From an uncultured Clostridia bacterium (GTDB taxonomy: Bacteria; Bacillota; Clostridia; Oscillospirales; CAG-272), in assembly GCA_945485605.1 (NCBI GenBank), contig CALYSG010000022.1:1-16492 (forward strand): a stretch of DNA of 16,492 nucleotides, written 5' to 3'. Positions 16,061-16,492 of this stretch are shown here, piece after piece. A program made the translations under genes and the position numbers. Within the stretch, counting starts at the first letter, position 1. Each line of letters opens with the position of its first letter. A model generated the notes under the pieces. It was not told the origin of the DNA. It worked only from the letters and a program-made list of their open reading frames with translations, and searched no databases.

Positions 16061-16492
16061 GATACGGTACCTCGCTTCAGCAGTTCGGAGAACAGCTGAT
16101 TTTCTATCGGTTTTTCGCAATCCAGAGAAATAAATCCGGCATCACGCCTCTTGCAAAAATCGGTGATGTCTGCAATGAAAGCGGTCACAGCTTCTCTGAA
16201 TGCGAGCTGCATTGACTTGTTGATCCGGATCTTCATGTTTTTCGAATCCGCGATATCCGTGGATTCGGAGTCTATTAGATTTACTCTGTCGGTATATGTG
16301 GGATCGAGCTCGTCCGGTGAATAGATCTGTGCGAGCAGGATCTGGTTTTTCTTGTATACAAGGTAGTCAACACCTTTTTTCCAGTCATTGTCCGAGAAGA
16401 AGTCGGAAATCAATACCGACAAACCGTCGCCGGTTCCGACATTCGGATCACCGACTATGGCAGGAGAAATGTCAGCCTCGTCGGTGAAATCG
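16057..16492 (-). CDS. DUF58 protein, C-terminal part (start lies beyond the window)
   Basis: The frame is open to the right edge, giving at least 145 residues, so the start and any N-terminal membrane segments are outside. The visible part matches the vWA-like DUF58 family: an SVLISDFF strand, a YLVYKKNQILLAQIYSPDELDP stretch, a LIDSES segment, then a C-terminal end with PIENQLFSELLKRGTVS. DUF58 proteins are standard partners of MoxR AAA+ ATPases and BatA-like proteins, usually in the order moxR, DUF58, vWA genes, and that is the order here. The TGA stop overlaps the GTG of the next gene, implying translational coupling. A TTG at 16422 is not a credible start because it falls inside the conserved core. 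Confidence 0.85.
   Translation of the reverse strand, partial: DFTDEADISPAIVGDPNVGTGDGLSVLISDFFSDNDWKKGVDYLVYKKNQILLAQIYSPDELDPTYTDRVNLIDSESTDIADSKNMKIRINKSMQLAFREAVTAFIADITDFCKRRDAGFISLDCEKPIENQLFSELLKRGTVS
16070..16073 (-). promoter_or_regulatory. Ribosome binding site for the GTG start of the BatA-like gene
   Basis: GAGG at 16073-16070 lies 9 bases before GTG 16060, inside the end of the DUF58 gene. It is modest on its own but fits translational coupling through the GTGA overlap. Confidence 0.6.

Noticed and set aside
16061..16120. Longer version of the BatA-like gene from 16120
   Set aside because: It would overlap the DUF58 gene by 64 bases and add a charged leader not seen in BatA-type N-termini. 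GTG 16060 gives a 4-base overlap with a ribosome binding site.
16057..16422. A complete 121-residue gene starting at TTG 16422
   Set aside because: The frame stays open to the window edge and the TTG falls inside the conserved DUF58 core, so this is the tail of a longer gene.

Overview
The window looks like chromosome of a Gram-positive bacterium of the Clostridia type (Bacillota), possibly host-associated. This is inferred from strong AGGAGG-type ribosome binding sites, consensus sigma-A promoters, short lipoprotein signal peptides, BspA-type leucine-rich repeats and Listeria-Bacteroides (Flg_new / InlB B-like) repeats. Base composition looks roughly balanced. No RNA gene, insertion sequence, phage gene or CRISPR array was seen, and gene density is high.

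Left part (1-3060), housekeeping. A short reading frame entering from the left edge may be the end of a plus-strand gene. It converges on a small signal-less N-acetylmuramoyl-L-alanine amidase (minus strand), and the two share a UUCG-loop terminator. The amidase diverges from recG (plus strand). The gap between them holds two back-to-back promoters, each with perfect TTGACA and TATAAT hexamers. recG ends in a strong GC-rich terminator.

Right part (3074-16492), one minus-strand gene string, read from right to left: the C-terminal part of a DUF58 protein (its start lies beyond the window), a BatA-like membrane vWA protein, a second membrane protein with two vWA domains around a glutamine-amidotransferase-like domain, a BspA-type leucine-rich-repeat lipoprotein, and a 1694-residue lipoprotein with Flg_new repeats followed by a long tyrosine-rich beta-repeat region. 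The first four are tightly coupled (GTGA overlap, 15-base gap, ATGA overlap). The giant gene follows after 148 bases that contain two hairpins. Its ribosome binding site is 25 bases from the ATG but is brought to 8 bases by a small hairpin.

The DUF58/BatA/vWA set is the core of the MoxR-type AAA+ ATPase systems, and a moxR gene is expected just outside the right edge. Such systems are thought to act as chaperones or metal insertases for membrane and periplasmic clients. Here the operon continues directly into two large surface lipoproteins that share a repeat domain. The main hypothesis is that the vWA machinery matures, displays or senses these lipoproteins. Three track-style start sites are revised from ribosome-binding-site, promoter and overlap evidence: recG to 870, the BatA-like gene to a GTG at 16060, and the tandem-vWA gene to 13999.
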